NCBI GenBank assembly: GCA_964652205.1
Contig: CAZZAO010000029.1
Coordinates: 1 to 47,165 of the forward strand
Origin: ZC4RG36 sp964652205
GTDB taxonomy: Bacteria > Chloroflexota > Anaerolineae > Aggregatilineales > Phototrophicaceae
Reading direction: 5' to 3'
DNA: 47,165 bases
How positions within the stretch are numbered: position 1 is the stretch's first letter; every line of letters begins with the position of its first letter. Below are positions 7,699-14,370 of this stretch, piece after piece. Below the pieces are notes generated by a model. That model worked only from the letters and a program-made list of their open reading frames with translations, was not told the origin of the DNA and did no database searches. Made by a program: the position numbers and the translations under genes.

Positions 7699-8093
7699 TA
7701 TTCACAAATCAGCTTAAGCACAGGCTCTTAGCGAGTGCTTCACATGCGGATTTCACCTATCAATATGATGATTCCTTTGATGTCTTGATGGTGAAGTTCG
7801 TGTCGGGTGGCCGTCATTCCATTCACTATCTACAGGGCGATTTTGCTGCCCTTGTTGAGCCGGAACAGCTAGAAATCGTCGGTTTCTGGTTTGAGAATTT
7901 CAAGAGTAGGTTTCTCGTAAAGCATCCTGAATTGAATCGCATCTGGACTGTGCTTCAAAATCCTGATGCCGATTCAAGGTTTGAGCTGTTGATGGATGTC
8001 CTGTCAAGCGCTCTGGAAGATGCTGGCGAGGCGTTGAAGGAATCGCAAAGCAAAGCTGAACTTGTGCGTGAGCTTGAAGTGATGTTCGCCTGA
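7677..8093 (+). CDS. DUF2283-like protein, candidate antitoxin
   Basis: 138 residues. The core FTYQYDDSFDVLMVKFVSGGRHSIHYLQGDFAALVEPEQLEIVGF follows the DUF2283 pattern (YD-x-DVL-x-V-x-F ... D-x-I-VGF), a small beta-rich domain commonly encoded beside toxin-like genes. An added C-terminal helical region (residues 95-138, acidic and Lys-rich, ALEDAGEALKESQSKAELVREL) could bind DNA or the partner. It begins inside the 3' end of the preceding gene, implying translational coupling. Base composition is AT-rich like its partner. A terminator follows directly. The antitoxin role is inferred from the layout. Confidence 0.6.
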   Translation: MAYLEPLVFTNQLKHRLLASASHADFTYQYDDSFDVLMVKFVSGGRHSIHYLQGDFAALVEPEQLEIVGFWFENFKSRFLVKHPELNRIWTVLQNPDADSRFELLMDVLSSALEDAGEALKESQSKAELVRELEVMFA

Positions 8094-8110
8094 TCGGTTC
8101 GATCTAAATA

Positions 8111-8148
8111 AAACAGGCCGGGGTACATGACCTCGACCTGTTTTTGTT
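8111..8148 (+). terminator. Rho-independent terminator of the candidate TA pair
   Basis: AAACAGGCCGGGGT (8111-8124) pairs with ACCTCGACCTGTTT (8130-8143), with two G-T wobbles, and is followed by a T-rich tail. It ends the AT-rich module cleanly. Confidence 0.8.
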
Positions 8149-8190
8149 TCTCAAGCGAGTGGACGAGTCACCGTATTTCTGAGCGTCACT

Positions 8191-8481
8191 TTACGCGATC
8201 ACCGCTTCCGGCGTGACGGCGGCATGCGTCACCTGTCCCTGATAGACATTCAGACCCTTCGCCAGACCGGGATCGCTCCTGAGCGCGTCGAACAGGCCGC
8301 AGTCGGCTACGCGCAGGACGTAGCGCAGCGTCGCGTCCGACAGGGCGAAGCTCGACGTGCGCGGCAGCGCGCCGGGCATATTGGCGACGCCGTAATGCAC
8401 CACGCCATCGACCCCGTAGGTCGGGTCACTGTGCCTGGTCACGTGGGTCGTCTCGACGCAGCCGCCCTGATCGACCGCCAA
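8191..8481 (-). pseudogene. ald: 3' remnant of an alanine dehydrogenase gene
   Basis: The minus strand encodes about 95 residues that match only the C-terminal quarter of alanine dehydrogenase (Ald, about 370 residues): AVDQGGCVETTHVTRHSDPTY, VHYGVANMPGALPRTSS, ALSDATLRYVLRVAD and GLNVYQGQVTHAAV. The family oxidatively deaminates L-alanine to pyruvate with NAD. The N-terminal domain, the nucleotide-binding fold and the catalytic Lys/His/Asp are absent. Upstream of the AVDQGG segment the frame runs into a purine/pyrimidine-rich stretch (about 8482-8540) and then the end of the TPR gene. The remaining frame is intact and the C-terminus complete, so this is a 5' deletion that is probably fairly recent. 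It is unlikely to be functional. Confidence 0.85.
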
Positions 8482-8545
8482 ATAAGCGCTGCCTTTTTCA
8501 TCCCCTCGCTCGCTGCGGAGAGCGGCAGGGGGAAGGCTCTGAGGC

Positions 8546-9490
8546 TTAGCGGCTGAGGCGCTGCGCCTGAAGCCCGGCGATGCGCTGGCGGACGTCGTTG
8601 AGCCGGTCGTGGAGCTGGAGCGCGGCCAGATGGTGGGTGGCCGGGACGTAGCGGTAAATCGCCTGATCGTAATCGCCCATGCTGGTGAACAGCCCGCCGA
8701 TGCTGATGAGGAACTCGGCCTGACTGTAGCGGTCGAGCTGGTCGTGTGCCAGCAGGAACGCCTGCTGATAGTAATCGACCGCCACGCAGCGAAAGATGTG
8801 CGCGTCCTGCGCTTCGGCGGCATAGGCGGCCAGCTCACCGTAGAGGTAGCCCATCGTCGCCAGCCGCTGCATCAGCGGCTGCCACATATTCAATTCGCGG
8901 TACAGGCTGGCGGCTTCGTTGTGGTGGTAGAGGGCGGTGGCGTAGTCGCCGAGCGAGGCGTAGCTGTTGCCGAGGTTGTCGAGCCGCTGCGCCAGACCGC
9001 GCTTGTCGTCGAGGTCGCGGGCGACCTGCACCGCGCGGCTGTGATACTCAATCGCCCGGTCGAACTGGCGCAGGTCGTCGTAGACCAGGCCGAGCGTCGC
9101 CATCCAGATGCCGAGGCCGCGCGTATCCTCGACCTCATACGCCAGCTTGACCGCGTCTTCGAGGTAGGCGAGCGCGTGCTCATGCTTGCCGACGTCGCGC
9201 ATGATGCTGCCCATGTTGCCGAGCAGGCCATTTTCAGTCATGCGGTCGCCCGCTTTACGCGCAATCTCCAGCGCCCGCTCGAAGTAATAGAAGGCCTGAT
9301 CGGCCTTGTTGAGCCGATTGTAAATGACGGCAATGCTGCCGAGATGACGACCTTCAGCGGCGACGTCGCCTTCGCGGTGCGCGAGCGCGGCGGCCTGCTT
9401 CAGGTATTCAATCGCCTGAGCATAGTTTTCCTGCTTCATCGCCAGCCGTACCTGCCGGAGCAGTTGGGCGTGGTCAGGCGTCGGTTGCAT
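8546..9490 (-). CDS. Tetratricopeptide repeat protein
   Basis: 314 residues, made almost entirely of TPR units of the 34-40-residue type. They can be followed as NYAQAIEYLKQAAALAHREGD, KADQAFYYFERALEIARKAGD, KHEHALAYLEDAVKLAYEVED, QFDRAIEYHSRAVQVARDLDD, DYATALYHHNEAASLYREL and DYDQAIYRYVPATHHL. The spacing resembles the MalT/LGN-like TPR_12 class used for protein-protein binding. There is no enzymatic or signal sequence. The start at 9490 has AGGAG upstream; a longer in-frame start at 9571 would overlap the upstream gene. It follows the deazaflavin-type oxidoreductase by 11 bases, so the two are probably one operon. The partner protein is unknown. Confidence 0.88.
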   Translation of the reverse strand: MQPTPDHAQLLRQVRLAMKQENYAQAIEYLKQAAALAHREGDVAAEGRHLGSIAVIYNRLNKADQAFYYFERALEIARKAGDRMTENGLLGNMGSIMRDVGKHEHALAYLEDAVKLAYEVEDTRGLGIWMATLGLVYDDLRQFDRAIEYHSRAVQVARDLDDKRGLAQRLDNLGNSYASLGDYATALYHHNEAASLYRELNMWQPLMQRLATMGYLYGELAAYAAEAQDAHIFRCVAVDYYQQAFLLAHDQLDRYSQAEFLISIGGLFTSMGDYDQAIYRYVPATHHLAALQLHDRLNDVRQRIAGLQAQRLSR

Positions 9491-9501
9491 GAACGCAGCT
9501 C

Positions 9502-10110
9502 CTAGCGACGGGAGCGAGTAAAAAGAACCAGCGCAGCGGTCGCGGTGGCGGCGACCAGAACTGTCGGCCACACCCAGACCAGATCCGATGGCACGGGCGG
9601 CAGCGGGGGCGCTTTCGCCTTCTGTTCGCCCATACGGACAATCGTGACGTCCGGGCTGATTTCCGGCAGCGTGTTGACATCGCGCGCGCGCTCGTCGGTC
9701 ATCCGCGCCAGGACTGCCTCGTAGACAATCGGGGCGGTGCGCCGAAACAAATGGAGCACGCGCAGCGCCTCGCCGGAATTGTCGACCACGCTGGCGACAG
9801 CGGCAAAGCGCCGCCCGTTCTGCTGAACAGTCACCTGCGGGTCGGCCAGCAGATTGCGATACCAGTCGGGGCGGTCGCCCCAGGCCGAGATGACGTAGAG
9901 CTGGCTGCCATGACGGCGATACTCGACGGCGGTGTGACGCGCTCGCCCGGTTTTACGCCCGCGCGTGGTCAGAATCAAAATGTTGCTGGCGCTCACCAGC
10001 CTTCCCAGCCCCAGACGAGTGAACAAAATCGGCAGGCGCAGCGCCAGCCGCAGAAACTGGTTCGGGTAGCCAATCAGATACCCGGTCGGTAATGTCCGCT
10101 CACGAGCCAC
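9502..10110 (-). CDS. DDN-type deazaflavin (F420)-dependent nitroreductase-family protein with C-terminal anchor
   Basis: 202 residues. The core ILILTTRGRKTGRARHTAVEYRRHGSQLYVISAWGDRPDWYRNLLADPQVTVQQNG is a strong match for the split-beta-barrel deazaflavin-dependent nitroreductase (DDN) family: the TTxGRKTG motif and the WYRNLxADPxV motif are both present. Members use F420H2 to reduce quinones, nitro compounds or other substrates. Unlike the usual protein of about 150 residues, this one has a C-terminal extension ending in a hydrophobic segment (about 178-196) and RSRR, so it is probably tail-anchored in the membrane. F420 use is a family inference. Upstream of, and probably co-transcribed with, the TPR gene. 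Confidence 0.85.
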   Translation of the reverse strand: MARERTLPTGYLIGYPNQFLRLALRLPILFTRLGLGRLVSASNILILTTRGRKTGRARHTAVEYRRHGSQLYVISAWGDRPDWYRNLLADPQVTVQQNGRRFAAVASVVDNSGEALRVLHLFRRTAPIVYEAVLARMTDERARDVNTLPEISPDVTIVRMGEQKAKAPPLPPVPSDLVWVWPTVLVAATATAALVLFTRSRR

Positions 10111-10253
10111 GATTCATAACCCTGACGGTAAGACTCCACTCCGAAGTATAGCGCGGTTACGCGCCGACCGCACAGGCGCTGGCCCCCTTATTTCAGAGTT
10201 GTTACGAAAAATTCAGAATAGTCTATCAGGGCCTTGCTTAAGAGAAGGGTGAA

Positions 10254-10760
10254 TCACGGACGGCGGATTTCCCAGCGCCAGATCGGCCCTTCGTCGGGGT
10301 CGATGATCTCGGTCACGGGCAGCAGGCCGGACTTGATGAGCACGCGCGCCGACGGGCTGGAGCGCGCCAGCGTGTGCGCGATGACGATCTTGACTGCGGC
10401 ATCCGCGAAGGCCTGGTCGATCAGCGCCTGCGCCGCTTCAGTGGCGAACCCCTTGCCCCGATAGGCCGGGGCGATGCCGTAGCCGAACTCGACCACGCCA
10501 TCGGCGTTCGGCGCGCTGTGATAACCGCCGAAGCCGACCAGTCGATCATCTTCGGGATAGATGAACAGGTGCGAGGCCCACGCCGGTTGATGCTCGCCGG
10601 ACTTCAGGTGTTCGAGCGCGGCTTCGAGCGCGCCGGGAAATTCAAGGTAGCCATCAGCGACCGAGCCATACAGGCCCTCAAAGGCGAGTTGTCCGGCGAT
10701 CAGGCTTTCGAGGTGGATGATCTGGGCGGGGACGAGCAGCAGACGGTCAGTACGCAGCAT
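10254..10760 (-). CDS. GNAT acetyltransferase
   Basis: 168 residues starting MLRTDRLLLVPAQ. The acetyl-CoA binding motif A is FGYGIAPAYRGKGFATEAAQALIDQAF (Q/RxxGxG/A form with RGKGFATEA), followed by KIVIAHTLARSSPSARVLIKSGL, the strand 5/helix 4 region typical of RimJ/RimL-like acetyltransferases. The substrate is unknown. I prefer the ATG at 10760, which is preceded by GGAGA, because homologues begin with the 'TxRLxL' strand. An in-frame ATG at 10835 would add 25 residues (MSRVVQESLLRTPLDTS) without family resemblance. Single gene between the deazaflavin-type gene and the VWA gene, both on the same strand. Confidence 0.83.
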   Translation of the reverse strand: MLRTDRLLLVPAQIIHLESLIAGQLAFEGLYGSVADGYLEFPGALEAALEHLKSGEHQPAWASHLFIYPEDDRLVGFGGYHSAPNADGVVEFGYGIAPAYRGKGFATEAAQALIDQAFADAAVKIVIAHTLARSSPSARVLIKSGLLPVTEIIDPDEGPIWRWEIRRP

Positions 10761-10948
10761 GGGTTCTCCGGGTAAGGCCGCTGGCGAGGTGTCGAGGGGA
10801 GTGCGAAGAAGGGATTCCTGAACGACGCGGCTCAAACAGTCACAGTGACGCAGCGAATATTACAATAGGTTACATGACATCAGCCGGTTGATAATAGTAC
10901 GAATGTATGGGAATCGAGTGACTTTTGTAAATTTTTTAGGAGAAGCAT

Positions 10949-10971
10949 AAAGCCCGCGGGTGGCGGGCTTC
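10949..10971 (-). terminator. Hairpin downstream of the VWA gene
   Basis: AAGCCCGC (10950-10957) and GCGGGCTT (10963-10970) form an 8-bp perfect stem with a 5-base loop, about 27 bases after the VWA stop codon on the minus strand. The following T run (complement of 10931-10936) is displaced from the stem. Confidence 0.5.
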
Positions 10972-10996
10972 GATGGCGATGAAATTTGCCGGAGTT

Positions 10997-11632
10997 TTAC
11001 TGCGGCGCTGGTGACTCGTCTGTCTCGTCGTCGTCCGTGAAAAAGCGCATCGACTGGACACTGCCGCCGGCGCGAAAGGCATCGGTTGCCATAGCCACCT
11101 GACGGAACGCTTCCTGTGGCGCGGCGGCAGCGTAAGCCAGGCTGTTCCCCTGCGGCACGCCAATCGAGCTGCCGACGGCCCAGGCGTCCTGATTCGCGCC
11201 CAGATAGGCGAACGTCCAGCCCTCGGCCTCTTTGCGCTTGATGAGGTCGAACAGCCGCTGGCGATTATATTCCTTCGAGGCATTTTCCAGCCCATCGGTC
11301 ATGATGACGATCAGCACTGACGGCCTATCCCTGTGCGCCGATAGCGCGGCATCTGTCCGGCTGATGAGGTGGGCAATGGCGTCATAGAGCGGCGTGGTTG
11401 CGTTGGGATGGTACTCGACCAGCGGCGAGACATCCTTGAGCGGGACGGCGTCGTGGACGGTGACGATGCGCTCGCTGTTAAATTTAGCCAGCGTGAAGAT
11501 GACCTTGCCTTCACGCTGCTTTAGACTGCCGAGATACTCGTTGAAGCCGCTGACCGTCGCCTCGCGCACCGAGTCCATCGAGCCGGTTTCGTCCAAAAGG
11601 AAGCCCACAAAGGTCGCGTTTTTCTTCGCCAT
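10997..11632 (-). CDS. von Willebrand factor A (VWA) domain protein
   Basis: 211 residues comprising one VWA domain. The opening FVGFLLDETGSM holds a MIDAS motif in the form D-x-T-x-S (usually DxSxS). A later segment reads VLIVIMTDGLENASKEY, with the conserved TDG aspartate, and the central region YHPNATTPLYDAIAHLI supplies the MIDAS threonine. VWA domains bind metal and act in protein assemblies, often with MoxR AAA+ ATPases, but none is adjacent. There is no signal peptide, so a cytoplasmic location is likely. The acidic C-terminus (FFTDDDETDESPAPQ) is probably disordered. RBS-like GGAGTGG precedes the ATG. Confidence 0.85.
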   Translation of the reverse strand: MAKKNATFVGFLLDETGSMDSVREATVSGFNEYLGSLKQREGKVIFTLAKFNSERIVTVHDAVPLKDVSPLVEYHPNATTPLYDAIAHLISRTDAALSAHRDRPSVLIVIMTDGLENASKEYNRQRLFDLIKRKEAEGWTFAYLGANQDAWAVGSSIGVPQGNSLAYAAAAPQEAFRQVAMATDAFRAGGSVQSMRFFTDDDETDESPAPQ

Positions 11633-11719
11633 CGCGCTCCACTCCTTTACTGTGACGCCATTATCGGGCGATCTGGCGGGCGTGTGTCCCCGATTAATTG
11701 GGGGGCCGTCAGCGGCAAC

Positions 11720-11748
11720 AAAAAGCCGGACGGAGCGTCCGGCTTTCT
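11720..11748 (-). terminator. Rho-independent terminator
   Basis: AAAGCCGGACG (11722-11732) pairs perfectly with CGTCCGGCTTT (11736-11746) around a 3-base loop. On the minus strand it is followed by a T-rich tail, about 25 bases after the stop of the secreted protein gene. Confidence 0.85.
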
Positions 11749-11769
11749 ACGAGCGCAGTGCTGAACGTG

Positions 11770-13236
11770 TCAGGGGGTTGCTGTCGGGACGGGCTGGAGT
11801 CCGCCGAGGCCGCTGGTGATCGCTTCCGTCGGGGCGGGCTGGAGTCCGCCGAGGCCGCCCGTGGTGACTTCGGGGGTCGCGGCTTGCAGTCCGCCGAGGC
11901 CGCCGAGCGGCGGCGCAGCCGGGGTCGGCTGCTCTGCCGGGACGCGCACTGAATTGACGATGGCTCCCAGCTCGGCCTGTAAGTTCTGGTCGGCCAGGAA
12001 GGCATCGACTGAGCCGGTGGTTGTGCCGGTGATGTAGGCGATCTGGTCGCCGAACGGCGCGAGGATGATGAAGCCGATTTCCGTGCCGCCGACCGCTGCC
12101 ATGACGCCCTGTGCCGGGCCGACGGCCATCGGGCGCGGCTCGACGATGATCTGATAGCCGCTATTTTTCAGCGCGCCGAGCAGTTGGTCGAACAGCGGCG
12201 AGAGGTCGGGCGCAGCCGGATCGACGCCGAAGCCGCTCATCGGATAGAGGACGACGACCCCGCCGGTGCCGGTCAGCGCTAAGCGCGCTGCCCCGGCTGC
12301 CGGGGGGACGACGGTATTGAGCCGTGACTGCGCGGCAACCTGCGAATCGCCAAAGGCAACCGCGTTCTTGTCGGCGGACTGGTCGATAAAGACCCACCCG
12401 GCAGGGAGCGCGATGGAGAGCCTGTCGCCTGCCGAGCGCTGGATGGTCAATTCCGCTGCGGCAGCCGGTGAGGGCGCGGCAGCGACCGGTGTCGCCAGCC
12501 CGCCAATCGCGGCCTGCGTCGGCAGCCCGCCTGCCGGGAGTGTCGGTAGATTCTGAACGGCTACGGCAGTCGGCTGCGCGTTAGGGTCGGGCGCGGTCGT
12601 CGCGCCCGGCTCCGCCGGGACACGGATAGTCGAGCCGATGCCTTGCAAAAGCTGTTCCGTCGCGTCAAAGCTGCTGATCGGCGAGGTCACGACCTGAAAT
12701 AAGACGACCGTGCTGTTGGAGCCGACAAAGCCGCCAAGATAGCCGCGCGAGTTGAGCTGCTGGCTGGTCGTGACATCGTAGATGACGGCGTTGATGCCGC
12801 CCACATTGCCCTGAAAGACATTGTTCGTCGTGAGCGTGGTGGCCGGATTGACGTTGCTGCTGGTGATGGCATCGAGGAAGGACAGGACAGCCTGCTGCGG
12901 ATCGCCGTTGAGCATCGTCCAGGTTTGCGGCGTGACGACATTGACGACGGCGTAAGAACCGGGCGCGGTTGCCATCGGAACGCCGCTGAGGAAGGAGCGG
13001 ACGGCGGTATCGAGCACGGCCTTATCCTGCGCGACGATCAGGGTCGCCGAGTAGACCGCGCCCGGCGTCAGGTTGGCGGCGACCCAGCCCGCCGGGGCGT
13101 GGATCGAGATCGAGCCGTCGGTGCTGGCGAAGACCTGTTCCTGCTGCGCGCCCGCCACCGGCACGCCGATCAGGATGAGCAGGAGCAGCAGTGACAGGAC
13201 AATGGAATGCTTGAAGCTCGGTTTCTTCGCTAGCAT
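11770..13236 (-). CDS. Secreted two-domain protein with Gly-Leu-rich C-terminal repeats
   Basis: 488 residues. An N-terminal signal peptide (KKPSFKHS, then a run of Leu/Ile, ending near VAGAQQ at residue 30) directs export. Two similar domains follow: residues about 35-200, with ISIHAPAGWVAANL and GSTIRVPAE at its end, and about 270-440, with LSIALPAGWVFIDQ and VNSVRVPAE. Each starts with a strand ending 'PAGW' and closes with 'IRVPAE/VRVPAE', a pattern resembling PsbP-like or DUF1795-type domains. A Pro/Ala-rich linker joins them. The C-terminus has three GGLGGLQ copies with short Pro/Thr spacers, which are also a DNA repeat at about 11785-11915. The function is unknown; probably lipoprotein-like or cell-surface. 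Confidence 0.75.
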   Translation of the reverse strand: MLAKKPSFKHSIVLSLLLLLILIGVPVAGAQQEQVFASTDGSISIHAPAGWVAANLTPGAVYSATLIVAQDKAVLDTAVRSFLSGVPMATAPGSYAVVNVVTPQTWTMLNGDPQQAVLSFLDAITSSNVNPATTLTTNNVFQGNVGGINAVIYDVTTSQQLNSRGYLGGFVGSNSTVVLFQVVTSPISSFDATEQLLQGIGSTIRVPAEPGATTAPDPNAQPTAVAVQNLPTLPAGGLPTQAAIGGLATPVAAAPSPAAAAELTIQRSAGDRLSIALPAGWVFIDQSADKNAVAFGDSQVAAQSRLNTVVPPAAGAARLALTGTGGVVVLYPMSGFGVDPAAPDLSPLFDQLLGALKNSGYQIIVEPRPMAVGPAQGVMAAVGGTEIGFIILAPFGDQIAYITGTTTGSVDAFLADQNLQAELGAIVNSVRVPAEQPTPAAPPLGGLGGLQAATPEVTTGGLGGLQPAPTEAITSGLGGLQPVPTATP

Positions 13237-13314
13237 AGGATTCTCCTTCTGCGGAAATGGATGTCACCAGTATAGCCGACGACCCTCGACGGCTGAAACG
13301 AAATCCATAAATAT

Positions 13315-14370
13315 TTACGGGTTTCGCACCGGGACGGTCAGGCCCGGCTTGACCAGCAGCCAACCCTGATCGTCGCCGCGCAGGTTCCAGTCGCCGGTGG
13401 CGCACAGGGCGACCCAGAAATTACCGCGGACGATCAACCCGCCGAGGTTCTGTCCGGCGGCGATTCGCGCCAGACGGTCGCGGCGAATGGCTGCCGTGAG
13501 CGCGATTAGCTGCTGCTCGCTGATGCCGCGCGTGCCGACAGGCGCTCCGGCGGGCAGCCCTAACTGCTGCTCGGCCTGCGCGAGCAAGTCATTGTAGACG
13601 CCGTGCTGAATGCCGCAGTCGAACAGGAAAGCCAGACCGAGCGCGGTCATGATTCTGCGCGGCTGGACGCTGATCGCCTGTACCTTTTCCCAGTACATTT
13701 CAGTGGCGACGCGATCCTGCGCCTGCTGCATTGCCGGGCTGGTCGCGGCCTGCGCCAGCAGCGAGCGGAACGGCCTGTCCGTCCGCAGCGTTTCGTCCCG
13801 GTTCTGCGCGCGCTGGCTGTAAAGGCGGCGTAGATGGCTGGCGACGAAATCATCGGCGCGCTCCAGCGTCAGATACTGGTCGAGGACGGCGAACAACGAG
13901 CCGGACGCCAGCGTAAACTGGAAGCGACCATAGCTGATGATTCCGGCGTCGGCGTTCTGATAGCTGGCGTAACCCGACCCCTCGAAGGCCGCCGTGATGT
14001 GATAGGCCGCCTGACGGATGCGCTCGCTGTCGAACAGGCTGCCGTCGAACCGGCGTTCGAGCGCGCTGGCGAGGGCTGGCTGTGTCAGCCGGTCGTAGCC
14101 GAAACTGCCGCACGCGCCGACGATCTCGATCAGATCGTCGCGCAGCCAGCCGAGGCTGCCATCGGCCAGCCCGACCTGAAACCACTGGTAGACCTGACCG
14201 GCGGCGTCGCTGTCGAACTCGTCGGCCTGCACGTCGAGCACGCGCAGGCCGCTGACGCCGACGTTGACCGTGCCGATCCGGTTATGGTGCAGCCCCGGCC
14301 CGTCACGCAGGTTGACGCTGGCGTAATCAGACCGGGGGCGGACGCTGGCGGTACAGGGAATGTCAGGCAT
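13315..14370 (-). CDS. SH3-domain protein with GH46 chitosanase-like domain
   Basis: 351 residues from MPDIPCTASVRPRSDYASVNLRDGPGL. Residues about 12-80 are a bacterial SH3 domain (YASVNLRDGPGLHHNRIGTVNVG ... GWLRDDLIEIVG). Residues about 95-330 resemble the GH46 chitosanase fold: ITAAFEGSGYASYQNADAGIISYGRFQFT has a Glu (FEG) and an Asp (NADAG) with the spacing and the GxISYGRFQF segment seen around the GH46 catalytic Glu/Asp pair. No signal peptide is visible, which is odd for a wall hydrolase. The ATG at 14370 overlaps the upstream GlpAB stop by 8 bases (ATGCCTGA), indicating translational coupling. Longer in-frame starts only re-read the GlpAB gene. The GH46 call is moderate. Confidence 0.65.
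   Translation of the reverse strand: MPDIPCTASVRPRSDYASVNLRDGPGLHHNRIGTVNVGVSGLRVLDVQADEFDSDAAGQVYQWFQVGLADGSLGWLRDDLIEIVGACGSFGYDRLTQPALASALERRFDGSLFDSERIRQAAYHITAAFEGSGYASYQNADAGIISYGRFQFTLASGSLFAVLDQYLTLERADDFVASHLRRLYSQRAQNRDETLRTDRPFRSLLAQAATSPAMQQAQDRVATEMYWEKVQAISVQPRRIMTALGLAFLFDCGIQHGVYNDLLAQAEQQLGLPAGAPVGTRGISEQQLIALTAAIRRDRLARIAAGQNLGGLIVRGNFWVALCATGDWNLRGDDQGWLLVKPGLTVPVRNP

Noticed and set aside
8482..8838. Extension of the alanine dehydrogenase remnant upstream on the minus strand
   Set aside because: Beyond about 8481 the frame no longer resembles Ald and overlaps the TPR gene in another frame.
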